Source: Arsenicibacter rosenii
GTDB lineage: Bacteria > Bacteroidota > Bacteroidia > Cytophagales > Spirosomataceae
Assembly (NCBI RefSeq): GCF_001870735.1
Contig: NZ_MORL01000004.1
Coordinates: 190,250-254,249, forward strand
DNA: 64,000 bases
Direction of reading: 5' to 3'
The notes beneath the pieces were generated by a model. The model was not told the origin of the DNA, made no database searches, and worked only from the letters and a program-made list of their open reading frames with translations. Made by a program: the position numbers and the translations under genes. Positions 36,388-45,961 of the stretch are shown piece after piece; the stretch's first letter is position 1, and each line of letters starts with the position of its first letter.

Positions 36388-37200
36388 TTATTTTTTGACG
36401 GTGTTTGTTGGACTAGGCAGTTTAGACAGACTATGCAGGGCATAGTTGGCCATCGTGTCGTATTCGCCATGGGGCTGCAGAAACCGAAGCAGTTGTTCGA
36501 CCCGGTCGAGCAGCAGGTCACGCGAATGGCGGCGGACATAATCCGGTATCTTCGTGTATTCACTCAGATCCGTAAACTCCCAGGGATGTACATACAGGTT
36601 CAGGAAGCCAAAACGGCGCAGGGTTTGCAGGCAAAGCTGCCGGTAGACGCTGAACGGGAAATTTTTGAGGCTTAGCCAGAAAAGCGGAATCCGGAGCGTT
36701 GGTGTTACGGAAGCCGGAATCTGTAATACACTCTTTTCCAGAAACGGCCGGCAGGGCTTACCCCAATGGTTGTAACGGCCAGGCAGATAGGTCGGATGCA
36801 GCGAGGAATTGTAGACATACCCGGCATGGGCTACATCCATCACATCCACGGCCCCCATGCGGGCCTTACGAAACCCCATGACCCGCTGCCCGGTCAGCTT
36901 TTCGAGCGCCTCTTTCGAGGTGGCCAGGTCGGCGGGTTCGAAGGTTGTATGGTAATAGCCATGAGAAGCGATCTCGTGCTGCTTCGAGAGCCGGACGATT
37001 AGGTCCGGCTCATGCAGGGCATAGTTTGCCGTCGTAAATAACGTTGCAGGAACAGACAATACGTCGAGCCGGTCGGCCAATAAGGTCAGACCACGGGTTG
37101 ATACAGCAATTTGTTCATCCAGCGAAATGGCATGGCCGAACTCCACTGCTGTATCAAACTCTTCTACATCGACGGTGAATAATAAGAATCGGTCTTCCAT
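36388..37200 (-). CDS. NodB-type polysaccharide deacetylase
   Basis: 270 residues, no signal peptide. NodB motifs: the D-x-E/D start TVDVEEFD, and motif 2 as IASHGYYHTTF (S-H-G-x-x-H) with two His metal ligands; a later R-x-x in GFRKARMG. The fold fits carbohydrate esterase family 4, which removes acetyl groups from GlcNAc-type sugars. The front of the gene overlaps the GT2 gene by 37 bases and the GT87-like gene starts 6 bases after it, so the three are translated from one message. Confidence 0.87.
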   Translation of the reverse strand: MEDRFLLFTVDVEEFDTAVEFGHAISLDEQIAVSTRGLTLLADRLDVLSVPATLFTTANYALHEPDLIVRLSKQHEIASHGYYHTTFEPADLATSKEALEKLTGQRVMGFRKARMGAVDVMDVAHAGYVYNSSLHPTYLPGRYNHWGKPCRPFLEKSVLQIPASVTPTLRIPLFWLSLKNFPFSVYRQLCLQTLRRFGFLNLYVHPWEFTDLSEYTKIPDYVRRHSRDLLLDRVEQLLRFLQPHGEYDTMANYALHSLSKLPSPTNTVKK

Positions 37201-38153
37201 TCCAGCTCCGCAATTTCTTCTATCTCGCTCGAATCACTTACTATAAATGACGGGCGTTTTTTAACTTCAATAAATGTTTTTCCTAAATACACCCCCATGA
37301 TCCCGATAACGATAAACTGAATACCGCCCATAAGTACCATCAACAGCACCAGGGTTGTCCAGCCCGATACGGTCTGATTGGTAAAGTATTTTTCGTACAG
37401 CACTTCAAGTCCGAAGATACCGGCCCCGATCGACATCAGGAAACCCAGAAATACGGACAGATACAGCGGCCGGGTCGAAAACGAGGTAATACCCATCAGG
37501 GCCAGTTTAACCATCTTCCGGAGCGAATACTTGGTCGTGCCCGCAAAGCGTGCCGCCGGCCGGTACACTATCCGTGCCTGCCGGAAACCCATCCAGGAAA
37601 TCATTCCCCGCACAAACAGGTCGTTTTCCTTGAACTGGTTCAGTGAATCAACCACAACGCGGTCGAGCAGACGGAAATCAGCGGCTCCGTCTTCCAGTGA
37701 CAGATCCGATACTTTCCGTAAAAGCCGGTAAAACTGTTGTGAAGTGGTCCGTTTAAACCAGGAAGCATTAAAATCGGGCTCCCGGACCGTGTAAACAACC
37801 TCATAGCCTTCGCGCCATTTTTCGATCAGAGTCGGAATTAATTCCGGCGGATGCTGCAAATCTGCATCCAGACTGATGACACACTGTCCGCGCGCATGTT
37901 CGTAGCCCGCCCGTAATGCCATCTGATGACCGAAATTCCGCGAAAACGAAATAAACCGTACGGTTGAATAAGCCTGGCTTAATTGCCGTAAAACCTGCCG
38001 GGTGCGATCGGAGCTCCCATCGTCAATCACCAGTATTTCATACTGATCATAGGGCGACATGACCTCTGTTAAACGATCAACTAAGACAGGTAAATTTTCT
38101 TCCTCATTGTACGCCGGAACAATAAGGCTGATTAATCCTGTTACTGGTTTCAT
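37164..38153 (-). CDS. Polyprenyl-phosphate glycosyltransferase (GT2, DPM/ArnC-like)
   Basis: About 329 residues from ATG 38153 (MKPVTGLISLIVPAYNEEENL). The GT-A domain has DDGSSDRT and SLDADLQHPPE (D-x-D) and QFKENDLFVRG, then two C-terminal membrane helices (LFLGFLMSIGAGIFGLEVLY and a second near MVLMGGIQFIVIGIMG). This is the layout of enzymes that charge undecaprenyl phosphate with a sugar (ArnC, GtrB, DPM1). It should supply the lipid-linked donor for the GT87-like protein. Confidence 0.9.
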   Translation of the reverse strand: MKPVTGLISLIVPAYNEEENLPVLVDRLTEVMSPYDQYEILVIDDGSSDRTRQVLRQLSQAYSTVRFISFSRNFGHQMALRAGYEHARGQCVISLDADLQHPPELIPTLIEKWREGYEVVYTVREPDFNASWFKRTTSQQFYRLLRKVSDLSLEDGAADFRLLDRVVVDSLNQFKENDLFVRGMISWMGFRQARIVYRPAARFAGTTKYSLRKMVKLALMGITSFSTRPLYLSVFLGFLMSIGAGIFGLEVLYEKYFTNQTVSGWTTLVLLMVLMGGIQFIVIGIMGVYLGKTFIEVKKRPSFIVSDSSEIEEIAELEWKTDSYYSPSM

Positions 38154-38289
38154 GATAAGATTTATACAAGTCCGGTTTTTTGACTTTAACCACAAAGTTA
38201 CATGTCTTTCCAGAACTTTCATGATTTCTCTTCATTAGATTAGCATTAGAATTCTGTTAAATCACAACGCCTATCGACTTACTATTACC

Positions 38290-39291
38290 TTGAAAAAGCG
38301 AATTCACTCAGCCGAAAACCGGAAAAACCGGAATTTAGGCGGCCGGGCCAGCCGGCTGGTCGAGCAGGAAGGCAATCGCCAGGACCTCGGTTTCGGAACA
38401 CGGGCCGATACGACCTCCCGGCTACTCAATAAAGACGGTTCGTTTAATGTCCGGCATATCAATCAAGGGTTCTGGAACCGGCTGAATATTTATCCCCGGC
38501 TTATAACGATGCCCTGGCTGCCTTTCCTGGGCTGGATTTTTGCGGCTTATATGGTCGCCAATACGTTTTTTGCGCTCATTTATGTCGGGGTCGGGGTAGA
38601 TAACATGATGGGGGCCGAAAACACGCAGGTCTCGGCATTCTGGAGTTCTTTCTTCTTCAGTGCCCAAACCCTGACTACGGTCGGTTACGGCCATCTGGCC
38701 CCGCGTGGCTTTCTGATGAGCTCCATTGCGGCTTTTGAGTCGATGCTGGGGCTGCTGTCTTTCGCCCTGGCAACCGGTCTGCTTTATGCGCGTTTCTCAC
38801 GGCCGACCCCGCACATACGTTTTTCAAAAGTAGCGGTGTTTGCGCCCTATCTGGATGTCAACGGCTGGATGTTCCGCATCATCAATGAACGCAGTAATCA
38901 GCTGATTGATGTAGAAATCGAAGTGTCCTATTCACGAATGGTCACCAAACCCGATGGCAGCCGGTCGCGTCAGTACTCTATTCTGAAGCTGGAACGGAAC
39001 AAGGTGGCCTTTTTCCCGAACAACTGGACCCTTGTGCATGCCATTACGCCCGACAGCCCGATGCACGATTGTACGGAGGAGCAACTAATGGATTCCGACG
39101 CCGAATTTCTGATTTTGTTGCGGGCTATTGACGATACGTTCTCTCAGATGGTACATTTGCGGTATTCGTACCGCTGCGATGAAGTGGTATGGGGCGCAAA
39201 ATTCCGGCCGATGTTTAACGGCGACACCCGAACGATGGTTACCGTCGATCTCAACAAACTGGATGAATACGATCTGGTACCCTTAAATTAA
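38290..39291 (+). CDS. KirBac-type inward rectifier potassium channel
   Basis: 333 residues from TTG 38290. Two membrane helices (about 77-100 and 142-165) flank a pore helix and the selectivity filter T-V-G-Y-G at about 130-134 (TLTTVGYGHLAP). The cytoplasmic C-terminal beta domain of Kir channels follows (RFSKVAVFAPYLDVNGWMF, and the late YRCDEVVWGAKF). Bacterial Kir channels pass K+ and are gated by lipids and pH. An LD-carboxypeptidase gene starts two bases after its stop. Confidence 0.93.
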   Translation: MKKRIHSAENRKNRNLGGRASRLVEQEGNRQDLGFGTRADTTSRLLNKDGSFNVRHINQGFWNRLNIYPRLITMPWLPFLGWIFAAYMVANTFFALIYVGVGVDNMMGAENTQVSAFWSSFFFSAQTLTTVGYGHLAPRGFLMSSIAAFESMLGLLSFALATGLLYARFSRPTPHIRFSKVAVFAPYLDVNGWMFRIINERSNQLIDVEIEVSYSRMVTKPDGSRSRQYSILKLERNKVAFFPNNWTLVHAITPDSPMHDCTEEQLMDSDAEFLILLRAIDDTFSQMVHLRYSYRCDEVVWGAKFRPMFNGDTRTMVTVDLNKLDEYDLVPLN

Positions 39292-39293
39292 GT

Positions 39294-40205
39294 ATGATTA
39301 CTCCCCCTTTTCTGGCCCCGGGCGATACCGTGGGCATTGTGGCACCTGCCAGCCGGTTTCCGTATCAAGAGCTTCAGGAAGGCCTCCGCTTACTGCGTCA
39401 GGATTGGCAACTCAACGTCATTGAAGGCGAAAGTGTACAGGCAGCTGACGGGCCTTTTGCCGGTTCGGATACCCTGCGCCGCGACGACCTTCAGCGCATG
39501 CTCGACAACCCGGAGATTAAGGCAGTATTTGCCGCACGGGGTGGCTACGGCTGCTACCGCATCGTTGATCAGCTCAATCTCACCGCCTTCCGGCAATCGC
39601 CGAAATGGCTGGTAGGTTTCAGCGATGTAACCGTACTCCACAGCTGGCTGACCCGGCATGGAGTCGTTAGCCTGCACGGCATCATGCCGAAACAGTTCGG
39701 CAACGAGGGCGTGGAAGGCGCTCTGGCCTCGCTGAAACAATGGTTATTCGGTAAGCTACCCGCACACTACGCCATTCCATCCCATCCGCTCGAAAGACAA
39801 GGACTAGCTGAAGGTCAGCTGATTGGCGGCAATCTAACGCTGTTAATTAATTCACTGGATACCCCGACAGACCTCGATTACCGGAATAAAATCCTGTTTA
39901 TCGAAGATATTGACGAGACGCTGTTTTCACTTGACCGGATGATGTGTCAGCTCAAGCGTTCGGGCCGGCTGGCCGAACTCGCCGGGCTGGTCGCCGGACA
40001 GTTTACAGATATGCAGCTCAGCTTGTCGTTGCCGTTTGAAAAAGAGGCTAACCAGATTATTGCAGATGCCGTTGCCGGCTATGAGTACCCCGTCTGTTAC
40101 GATTTCCCGGCCGGCCATGTTGCCCATAACCTGACGCTGCCGCTGGGCCGGACCGTACGCCTTCAGGTGGATGCCAATGCGGGAAACCAGCTCCGGTTTA
40201 TCTGA
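39294..40205 (+). CDS. S66-family LD-carboxypeptidase
   Basis: 303 residues. Start motif GDTVGIVAPAS, conserved ARGGYG, nucleophile Ser110 in VGFSDVTVLH, the catalytic Glu in ILFIEDIDE and the His in GHVAHNLTLPLG are those of the LdcA/MccF family. It cleaves the L-Lys(or Dap)-D-Ala bond of murein tetrapeptides in the cytosol during cell-wall recycling, or hydrolyses related peptides. Two bases separate it from the Kir gene, so it is cotranscribed with a K+ channel. Confidence 0.92.
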   Translation: MITPPFLAPGDTVGIVAPASRFPYQELQEGLRLLRQDWQLNVIEGESVQAADGPFAGSDTLRRDDLQRMLDNPEIKAVFAARGGYGCYRIVDQLNLTAFRQSPKWLVGFSDVTVLHSWLTRHGVVSLHGIMPKQFGNEGVEGALASLKQWLFGKLPAHYAIPSHPLERQGLAEGQLIGGNLTLLINSLDTPTDLDYRNKILFIEDIDETLFSLDRMMCQLKRSGRLAELAGLVAGQFTDMQLSLSLPFEKEANQIIADAVAGYEYPVCYDFPAGHVAHNLTLPLGRTVRLQVDANAGNQLRFI

Positions 40206-40313
40206 CAGCATTTGCTGATTTGTCGGATAACCTGATTACGGGTCAGACTTTTTTTACTAAAATGAGTTATTGTAGGGATACCATCCTGTAATCCTGTCAA
40301 AACCCATTCGTTC

Positions 40314-41108
40314 ATGTCATTCCGGGAAAAAGTAGTCTGGATTACCGGTGCCTCGTCCGGGATTGGCGAGGCACTGGCTATTGAACTGGCCCGGCAAGGT
40401 GCGCGGCTCGTGCTGTCGGCCCGCCGCGAAGATGAGCTCCGGCGGGTAGCGGGTCTGGCCGGGATTCTGCCCGACAATCTGTTTATCCTGCCCCTCGATA
40501 TGGCCCGGCCCGATGATTTTCCGCAGCTTGTACAGGCCGTTACAGCCCGCTTTGGCCAGATCGACTATGTTTTTCAGAACGCCGGTATTACCCAGCGCGG
40601 CCTGGTCTCTGAAACGGCTCTGCCGGTTTTTCAGCAATTATTTGACGTCAATTTTTTCGGGGTTGTGGCGCTGACGAAAGCGATATTACCGGTCATGCAA
40701 CAGCAGGGAAGCGGTCATTTTGTGGTGACCAGCAGTGTGGCCGGGAAGATCGGCACCAAAATGCGGTCGGGCTACTGCGCCACGAAACATGCCCTGCATG
40801 GATTCTTTGACTCGCTGCGGGCCGAAGTGTATGAACAGGGCTTACGGGTTACCATCGTTTGCCCGGGCTATATCCGCACCCCGATTTCGCTGCACGCACT
40901 CAATGCGAAGGGTGAAAAACACGGCCGTATGGACGACAATCAGACCAAAGGCATGGCACCGGAGGTCTTTGCCCGGAAACTGACCCGTGCCGTCCTGCGC
41001 AGCAAAAATGAAGTGTATATCGGCGGGTATGAAGTGGTGGGTATCTACCTGCAACGATTCTTTCCCGGACTGCTTTCCTATATTCTTCGTCGGCGAAAAC
41101 CGGAATAA
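40314..41108 (+). CDS. Short-chain dehydrogenase (SDR)
   Basis: 264 residues. Cofactor motif TGASSGIG, a NAG in FQNAGIT, catalytic Ser in VTSSVAGK and Y-x-x-x-K in GYCATKHAL. The C-terminal part is basic (YILRRRKPE). It fits DHRS7-like reductases of the SDR family, with lipid or steroid-type substrates in eukaryotic relatives; the bacterial substrate is unknown. It appears to stand alone before the first SusC gene. Confidence 0.88.
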   Translation: MSFREKVVWITGASSGIGEALAIELARQGARLVLSARREDELRRVAGLAGILPDNLFILPLDMARPDDFPQLVQAVTARFGQIDYVFQNAGITQRGLVSETALPVFQQLFDVNFFGVVALTKAILPVMQQQGSGHFVVTSSVAGKIGTKMRSGYCATKHALHGFFDSLRAEVYEQGLRVTIVCPGYIRTPISLHALNAKGEKHGRMDDNQTKGMAPEVFARKLTRAVLRSKNEVYIGGYEVVGIYLQRFFPGLLSYILRRRKPE

Positions 41109-41330
41109 GCCCAATTTTCTGCTTCAGAATCAGGCTGTAAAATCATTTTTTTTCGGCGGGCCGATTTTTTTTCATTTTATTTCACACTAATAATTAACTG
41201 TTTACGAACATTTTGCGTATTGGGTATTCAGGAAACCTGTTATGCCTGGTTTTTATAGCATTAAGCCATATTAGGTTACTTGTTTTTTATTTATAATTTG
41301 CAAAAAACCCTCATTAACTGCACGTTGAGT

Positions 41331-44300
41331 ATGAGAAAACAATTACTATTGAGCTTACTGGTTTGCTTTGCCTTCTGGCTGCCGGCGCTGGCTCAGGATC
41401 GATCCATTTCGGGTGTTATCACCTCGGCAGATGAAGGGTCTGTTTTGCCGGGAGTCAGTGTTCAGATTAAAGGTACCAACAGAGGTACTACCTCCAACAA
41501 TGAAGGGAAATTTACGCTTCAGAACGTGCCCGCCAACGCCACACTTCAATTTTCCTTTATCGGTTACCAGACCCGGGAACTCCTGATCGGTAATCGCGCT
41601 ACCATCAATGTCAGCCTTTCCGCAGATACCCGCTCTATTAATGAAGTAGTTGTAGTTGGTTACGGAAGCCAGTCGAAACGGAATTTAACGGGTAACGTCG
41701 CTAAAGTAAGCGGCGCCGAAATCCAGAATATTCCGGTACCAAGTGTCGAACAGGCCTTGCAGGGCCGCGCGGCAGGGGTACAGATTACGTCGCTGAACGG
41801 TAAAGTCGGCCAGGGTATTCAGATCCGTGTACGGGGTTCATCGTCGGTGACGGCCAGCAACCAGCCGCTATACGTGATCGACGGCATTCCGGTGACGTCG
41901 CAGAACCTCTCGACCAACGGCGCGCCAACCAACCCGATTGCCGATCTGAACTTCAACGACGTTGAATCCATCGAAATCCTGAAAGATGCGGCAGCTACAG
42001 CCATCTATGGTTCCCGCGCCTCAAACGGGGTGGTGCTGATTACAACCAAAAAAGGGAAACAAGGCGGGCCGACTCAGTTTGAGCTCAATGCGTTTTACGG
42101 CGCCAGTACGCCCACGCACAAACGTCAGTTTCTGGGTACCAAAGATTACATCACCCTGTTCCGCGAGGCCGTTAACAACTCCAACGCCCTGGGTTTAACC
42201 CGCATCACGCAGAACCAGCTGGAAAACTTTTTTACCTTCTACGCCCTCAACAACCGCTCGGCCTGGGAACAGGCCACCGTCAATACCGACTGGCAGTCGC
42301 TTGCGTTCCAGGATGCACCTATGCAGCAGTATGACCTGAGCGCCCGTGGCGGCGATGCCAAAACACGCTTCTACGTATCGGGGTCTTATTCGGACCAGTA
42401 TGGTATTCTGGCCAAAAACCGGTTTACCCGGATGAGCGGCCGCGTCAACCTCGACCACTCTGCCAGCGATAAGTTAACCCTGGGCGTCAACATGAATATT
42501 GCCCGGACAACCAACTACCGTCTGGCCAACGATAACTCGTTTACAACACCCATGCAGATTGTGGCATTACCGCCATTCGCACCGGCAGCCGACCCGGTTA
42601 CCGGCAAGTTCAATGAAAATACACCGTATTACAACCCGCTTCGGGATAAGGAATACGCTTCATTCACGACGTTTGTCAATCGGGTAATCGGCAATGTCTA
42701 TGCCGATTACAAGCTGTTCAAAGGCCTGTCGTTCCGTTCGGAGTGGGGGATCGACCTGCTCAACCAGAACCAGCAGCAGTACTATGGCCGCGAAACCCTG
42801 CTGGGGAATCCGCAGGCGCTGGCCACCAATGACTTTACGCAGGTAACCAACTATACGACCAACAACTTCTTCAGCTATGGCCGTACGTTTGCAGAGAAGC
42901 ATTCACTTGATGCAACGGCCGGTATGTCGTTTCAGGAATCACAGACGAATTTCACCAACGTAACGGGTAAGGATTTCCCGAACGATGCCTACCGGCAGAT
43001 TTCATCGGCGGCCCGTATTACCGATGGTTCTACTACAGAGACTGTATTTACGTTCCTGTCTTACTTTGCCCGTCTGAATTATCAGTATAACAACCGGTAT
43101 ATTCTCGGGCTGGTCGGACGGATTGACGGGTCATCACGGTTCGGGGTAAACAAACGGTATGGTGCATTCCCGTCTGCTTCATTAGGCTGGATTATTTCCG
43201 AAGAGTCCTTCATGGAAAACATTCCGGTGATCAGCAACCTGAAACTGCGGGCCAGCTACGGGCTGACGGGTAATGCGGAGGTAGGAAACTTTGGTTCCCG
43301 TTCGCTGTATTCGGGTACGGCCGGTTATGCCGGTGTGCCGGGGCAGGCTCCTACCCAGATTCCAAACCCGGATCTGAGCTGGGAAAAAACCTTACAGACC
43401 GACGTCGGGCTTGAATTCGGGTTATTTGGCGGCCGCCTGTCGGGTGAGCTGGACTACTACATCAAAAACACCCGCGATCTCTTACTGAATGTTAACATTC
43501 CGGCCACAACGGGCTATGCTACTCAGCTTCGTAACGTGGGTAATCTGGAAAACAAAGGGATAGAAGTCGTCTTAAACAGCCAGAACGTACGGGGTGCCTT
43601 TACGTGGAATACCAGCTTTAACATTTCGACGAACAAGAATAAAATCACGAATCTGAATGGGCAGGTAATCGACGGAGGGTTTGTTAACCAGGCCCGTGAA
43701 GGCTATTCGATCGGGGTGTTTTATGCCTATGAGTATGCCGGTGTAGACCCGCAGAACGGTGACGCGCTGTATTACAAAAATACCCTGAACGGTGATGGTT
43801 CGCGTGATCGCTCCACCACCAACAACCCCAACCTGGCCGAACAGGTGGTCATTGGCAACCCGAATCCGAAATGGATCGGTGGTATTACCAACAACCTGTC
43901 GTATAAGGGCATTGACCTTACATTCCTGGTTCAGGGGCAGTATGGCAATGACATCTTTAATGCGGCCGGTACCTACATGTCGTCCAATGCCAGTCTGATT
44001 GATAACCAGACACCGGATCAGTTGCGCCGCTGGCAGAAACCAGGCGATATTACGGATGTGCCTCAGGCCCGGTACGGCGGCGATAACGGCAACACCAACT
44101 CATCGCGGTATGTGCAGCGCGGTGACTATCTGCGGCTGAAAACGGTAACGCTTTCGTACATCCTGCCGAAAAGCCTGACAAACAAGGTAAAACTGAACCG
44201 CGTCCGGGTGTATGCAACGGCTCAGAACCTGTATACCTTGACTAAATACAACGGCTGGGATCCGGAAGTAAATACCGATGCCGCCGCAGGAAACATCGGA

Positions 44301-44369
44301 CTGGGCAACGATTTTTACTCCGCTCCGCAACCTAAATCGTTTATTGCAGGCTTAAACATCAATTTCTAA
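41331..44369 (+). CDS. SusC/RagA-type TonB-linked outer-membrane protein (pair 1)
   Basis: 1012 residues from ATG 41331, with signal peptide MRKQLLLSLLVCFAFWLPALAQ. An N-terminal carboxypeptidase-regulatory-like domain (LPGVSVQIKGTNRGTT), then NEVVVVGYG, the plug (ALQGRAAGVQI; LYVIDGIPV; ESIEILKDAAATAIYG) and a large barrel ending in Phe (LNINF). SusC proteins import oligomers caught by the SusD lipoprotein. The SusD gene begins 53 bases later. No carbohydrate enzyme is nearby, so the cargo is not obvious. Confidence 0.95.
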   Translation: MRKQLLLSLLVCFAFWLPALAQDRSISGVITSADEGSVLPGVSVQIKGTNRGTTSNNEGKFTLQNVPANATLQFSFIGYQTRELLIGNRATINVSLSADTRSINEVVVVGYGSQSKRNLTGNVAKVSGAEIQNIPVPSVEQALQGRAAGVQITSLNGKVGQGIQIRVRGSSSVTASNQPLYVIDGIPVTSQNLSTNGAPTNPIADLNFNDVESIEILKDAAATAIYGSRASNGVVLITTKKGKQGGPTQFELNAFYGASTPTHKRQFLGTKDYITLFREAVNNSNALGLTRITQNQLENFFTFYALNNRSAWEQATVNTDWQSLAFQDAPMQQYDLSARGGDAKTRFYVSGSYSDQYGILAKNRFTRMSGRVNLDHSASDKLTLGVNMNIARTTNYRLANDNSFTTPMQIVALPPFAPAADPVTGKFNENTPYYNPLRDKEYASFTTFVNRVIGNVYADYKLFKGLSFRSEWGIDLLNQNQQQYYGRETLLGNPQALATNDFTQVTNYTTNNFFSYGRTFAEKHSLDATAGMSFQESQTNFTNVTGKDFPNDAYRQISSAARITDGSTTETVFTFLSYFARLNYQYNNRYILGLVGRIDGSSRFGVNKRYGAFPSASLGWIISEESFMENIPVISNLKLRASYGLTGNAEVGNFGSRSLYSGTAGYAGVPGQAPTQIPNPDLSWEKTLQTDVGLEFGLFGGRLSGELDYYIKNTRDLLLNVNIPATTGYATQLRNVGNLENKGIEVVLNSQNVRGAFTWNTSFNISTNKNKITNLNGQVIDGGFVNQAREGYSIGVFYAYEYAGVDPQNGDALYYKNTLNGDGSRDRSTTNNPNLAEQVVIGNPNPKWIGGITNNLSYKGIDLTFLVQGQYGNDIFNAAGTYMSSNASLIDNQTPDQLRRWQKPGDITDVPQARYGGDNGNTNSSRYVQRGDYLRLKTVTLSYILPKSLTNKVKLNRVRVYATAQNLYTLTKYNGWDPEVNTDAAAGNIGLGNDFYSAPQPKSFIAGLNINF

Positions 44370-44422
44370 GATCGTAGACGCTCCCTTTCGGCCTGGCCGG
44401 AAAGCGCTTAACATATACACTC

Positions 44423-45790
44423 ATGAAAACCTACAAGTTATTCATAACGGGTTCGCTGCTGGTGGGCGGTCTGTTGTTTAGCAGCTGCGACAACAAACTG
44501 GATGTTCAGCCCCGCAACTCACTTGATTCCAAAGATGCCCTTAAAACCCAGACCGATCTGCAGGCGCTGCTCGTCGGTGCCTATGATGCCCTGGGCGACG
44601 GCGATCTGTATGGCGGCAATCTGCAGCGTAATGCCGAACTGTTGGGCGATAACGGCGAAGCGACCTGGGATGGTACATTCATTGACCCGGGTCAGATTTA
44701 CCGCAAACAGATTCTGGTGACAAATCAGGATGTAGCCAACATGTGGATATCAGCCTACAGCACCATCAATATCTGTAACACCGTGCTGGCCAACCTTGAC
44801 CTCGCAACCGATGCCAACGAAAAAACACGCATTGAAGGCGAGGCGAAGTTTATCCGCGGTTCGATGTATTTCGAACTGGTCCGGTTGTTTGCTAAATCGT
44901 GGGGCGACGGTGACGCCAATACAAACCCCGGAGTCCCGCTGGTATTAACGCCGACGACGACCATTTCGAACAGCGATTTTGTCAGCCGCAGTACCGTTGC
45001 GCAGGTCTACGCCCAGGTTATCAAAGACTTGACCGATGCGGAAGCCAAAATTCCGATCAGCAATGATTTTTATGCATCAAGTGGCGCCGCAGCCGCTATG
45101 TTGTCCCGTGTTTACTTACAACAAAGCAATTATGCCGCAGCGGCCAATGCGGCCAACCGCGTGATTCAGTCTAATCAGTATAAGCTTGTTGATCTGGGAG
45201 ACGTATTTGACCTGCGCTTTTTTGTAAATGGCCGGGATACGGAAGAAACAATTCTTTCGATGCAGGTTACGGACCAGGATGGTGTCAACAACCTGAATTT
45301 ATATTACATCGATGAAGGATGGGGCGGACGTGGCGATATTTACATTGAAAACCGCCACCTGAGTCAGTATGAAACGGCAGATAACCGGGGAGGCCTTTTC
45401 TATCAGGATGATGCCGGACTGATCCGGACGGCAAAATTTGTGAATAAATACGGCAATATTCAGGTGTTGCGCCTGGCCGAAATGTACCTGACACGCGCAG
45501 AAGCTAACTTTCAGAACGGCTCCAGCATCGGTGCCACCCCACTGGCCGACATTAACCTGATCAGAAGCCGGGCAGGCTTAGGTGCTTTAACCAGCGCCCA
45601 ACTGAACCTGAATGCTATTCTAAAAGAGCGTCGGCTCGAACTGGCTTTTGAGGGCACCCAGATCCATGACATCAAGCGTACACGCCGCAGCATCGGAAAT
45701 ATCCGTTATAATGCCGATCGTCTGGTGTACCCGATTCCCCAGCGCGAAATTCTGGCCAACAAAAGCCTGATTCAGAATTCGGGATATTAA
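44423..45790 (+). CDS. SusD/RagB-family lipoprotein (pair 1)
   Basis: 455 residues. Lipobox LFSSC after a short signal (MKTYKLFITGSLLVGGLLFSSC). SusD features: DALKTQTDLQALLVGAYDAL, TRIEGEAKFIRGSMYFELVRLF, and the C-terminal RLAEMYLTRAEANF and LKERRLELAFEGTQIHDIKRTRR. It caps the SusC barrel at the outer surface and binds the ligand. A long terminator hairpin lies just after it. Confidence 0.93.
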   Translation: MKTYKLFITGSLLVGGLLFSSCDNKLDVQPRNSLDSKDALKTQTDLQALLVGAYDALGDGDLYGGNLQRNAELLGDNGEATWDGTFIDPGQIYRKQILVTNQDVANMWISAYSTINICNTVLANLDLATDANEKTRIEGEAKFIRGSMYFELVRLFAKSWGDGDANTNPGVPLVLTPTTTISNSDFVSRSTVAQVYAQVIKDLTDAEAKIPISNDFYASSGAAAAMLSRVYLQQSNYAAAANAANRVIQSNQYKLVDLGDVFDLRFFVNGRDTEETILSMQVTDQDGVNNLNLYYIDEGWGGRGDIYIENRHLSQYETADNRGGLFYQDDAGLIRTAKFVNKYGNIQVLRLAEMYLTRAEANFQNGSSIGATPLADINLIRSRAGLGALTSAQLNLNAILKERRLELAFEGTQIHDIKRTRRSIGNIRYNADRLVYPIPQREILANKSLIQNSGY

Positions 45791-45827
45791 TTTTTTGTTC
45801 TGATTTGCTGTTAGTTGCTGAGTAAAA

Positions 45828-45868
45828 GACGTAGGGCCGGTTGTCGGATAGACAACCGGCCCTACGTC
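45828..45868. terminator. 18-bp perfect hairpin
   Basis: GACGTAGGGCCGGTTGTC pairs perfectly with GACAACCGGCCCTACGTC around GGATA, with TTTAATAAAG following. It ends the susCD pair 1 transcript and may also serve the convergent M20D gene. Confidence 0.85.
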
Positions 45869-45961
45869 TTTAATAAAGTAGTAACACGACTTAGACAGGA
45901 TCGCCCGGCGGTCGTGCCACCACTCCTTGTTCACAGCAACCACCAGAACAACCAGTAACGA

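Noticed and set aside
41281-41305. Candidate -7 element before susC pair 1 (TATAATTTG)
   Set aside because: It has one base too many for TAnnTTTG and no TTG at the -33 distance, so a promoter was not called.
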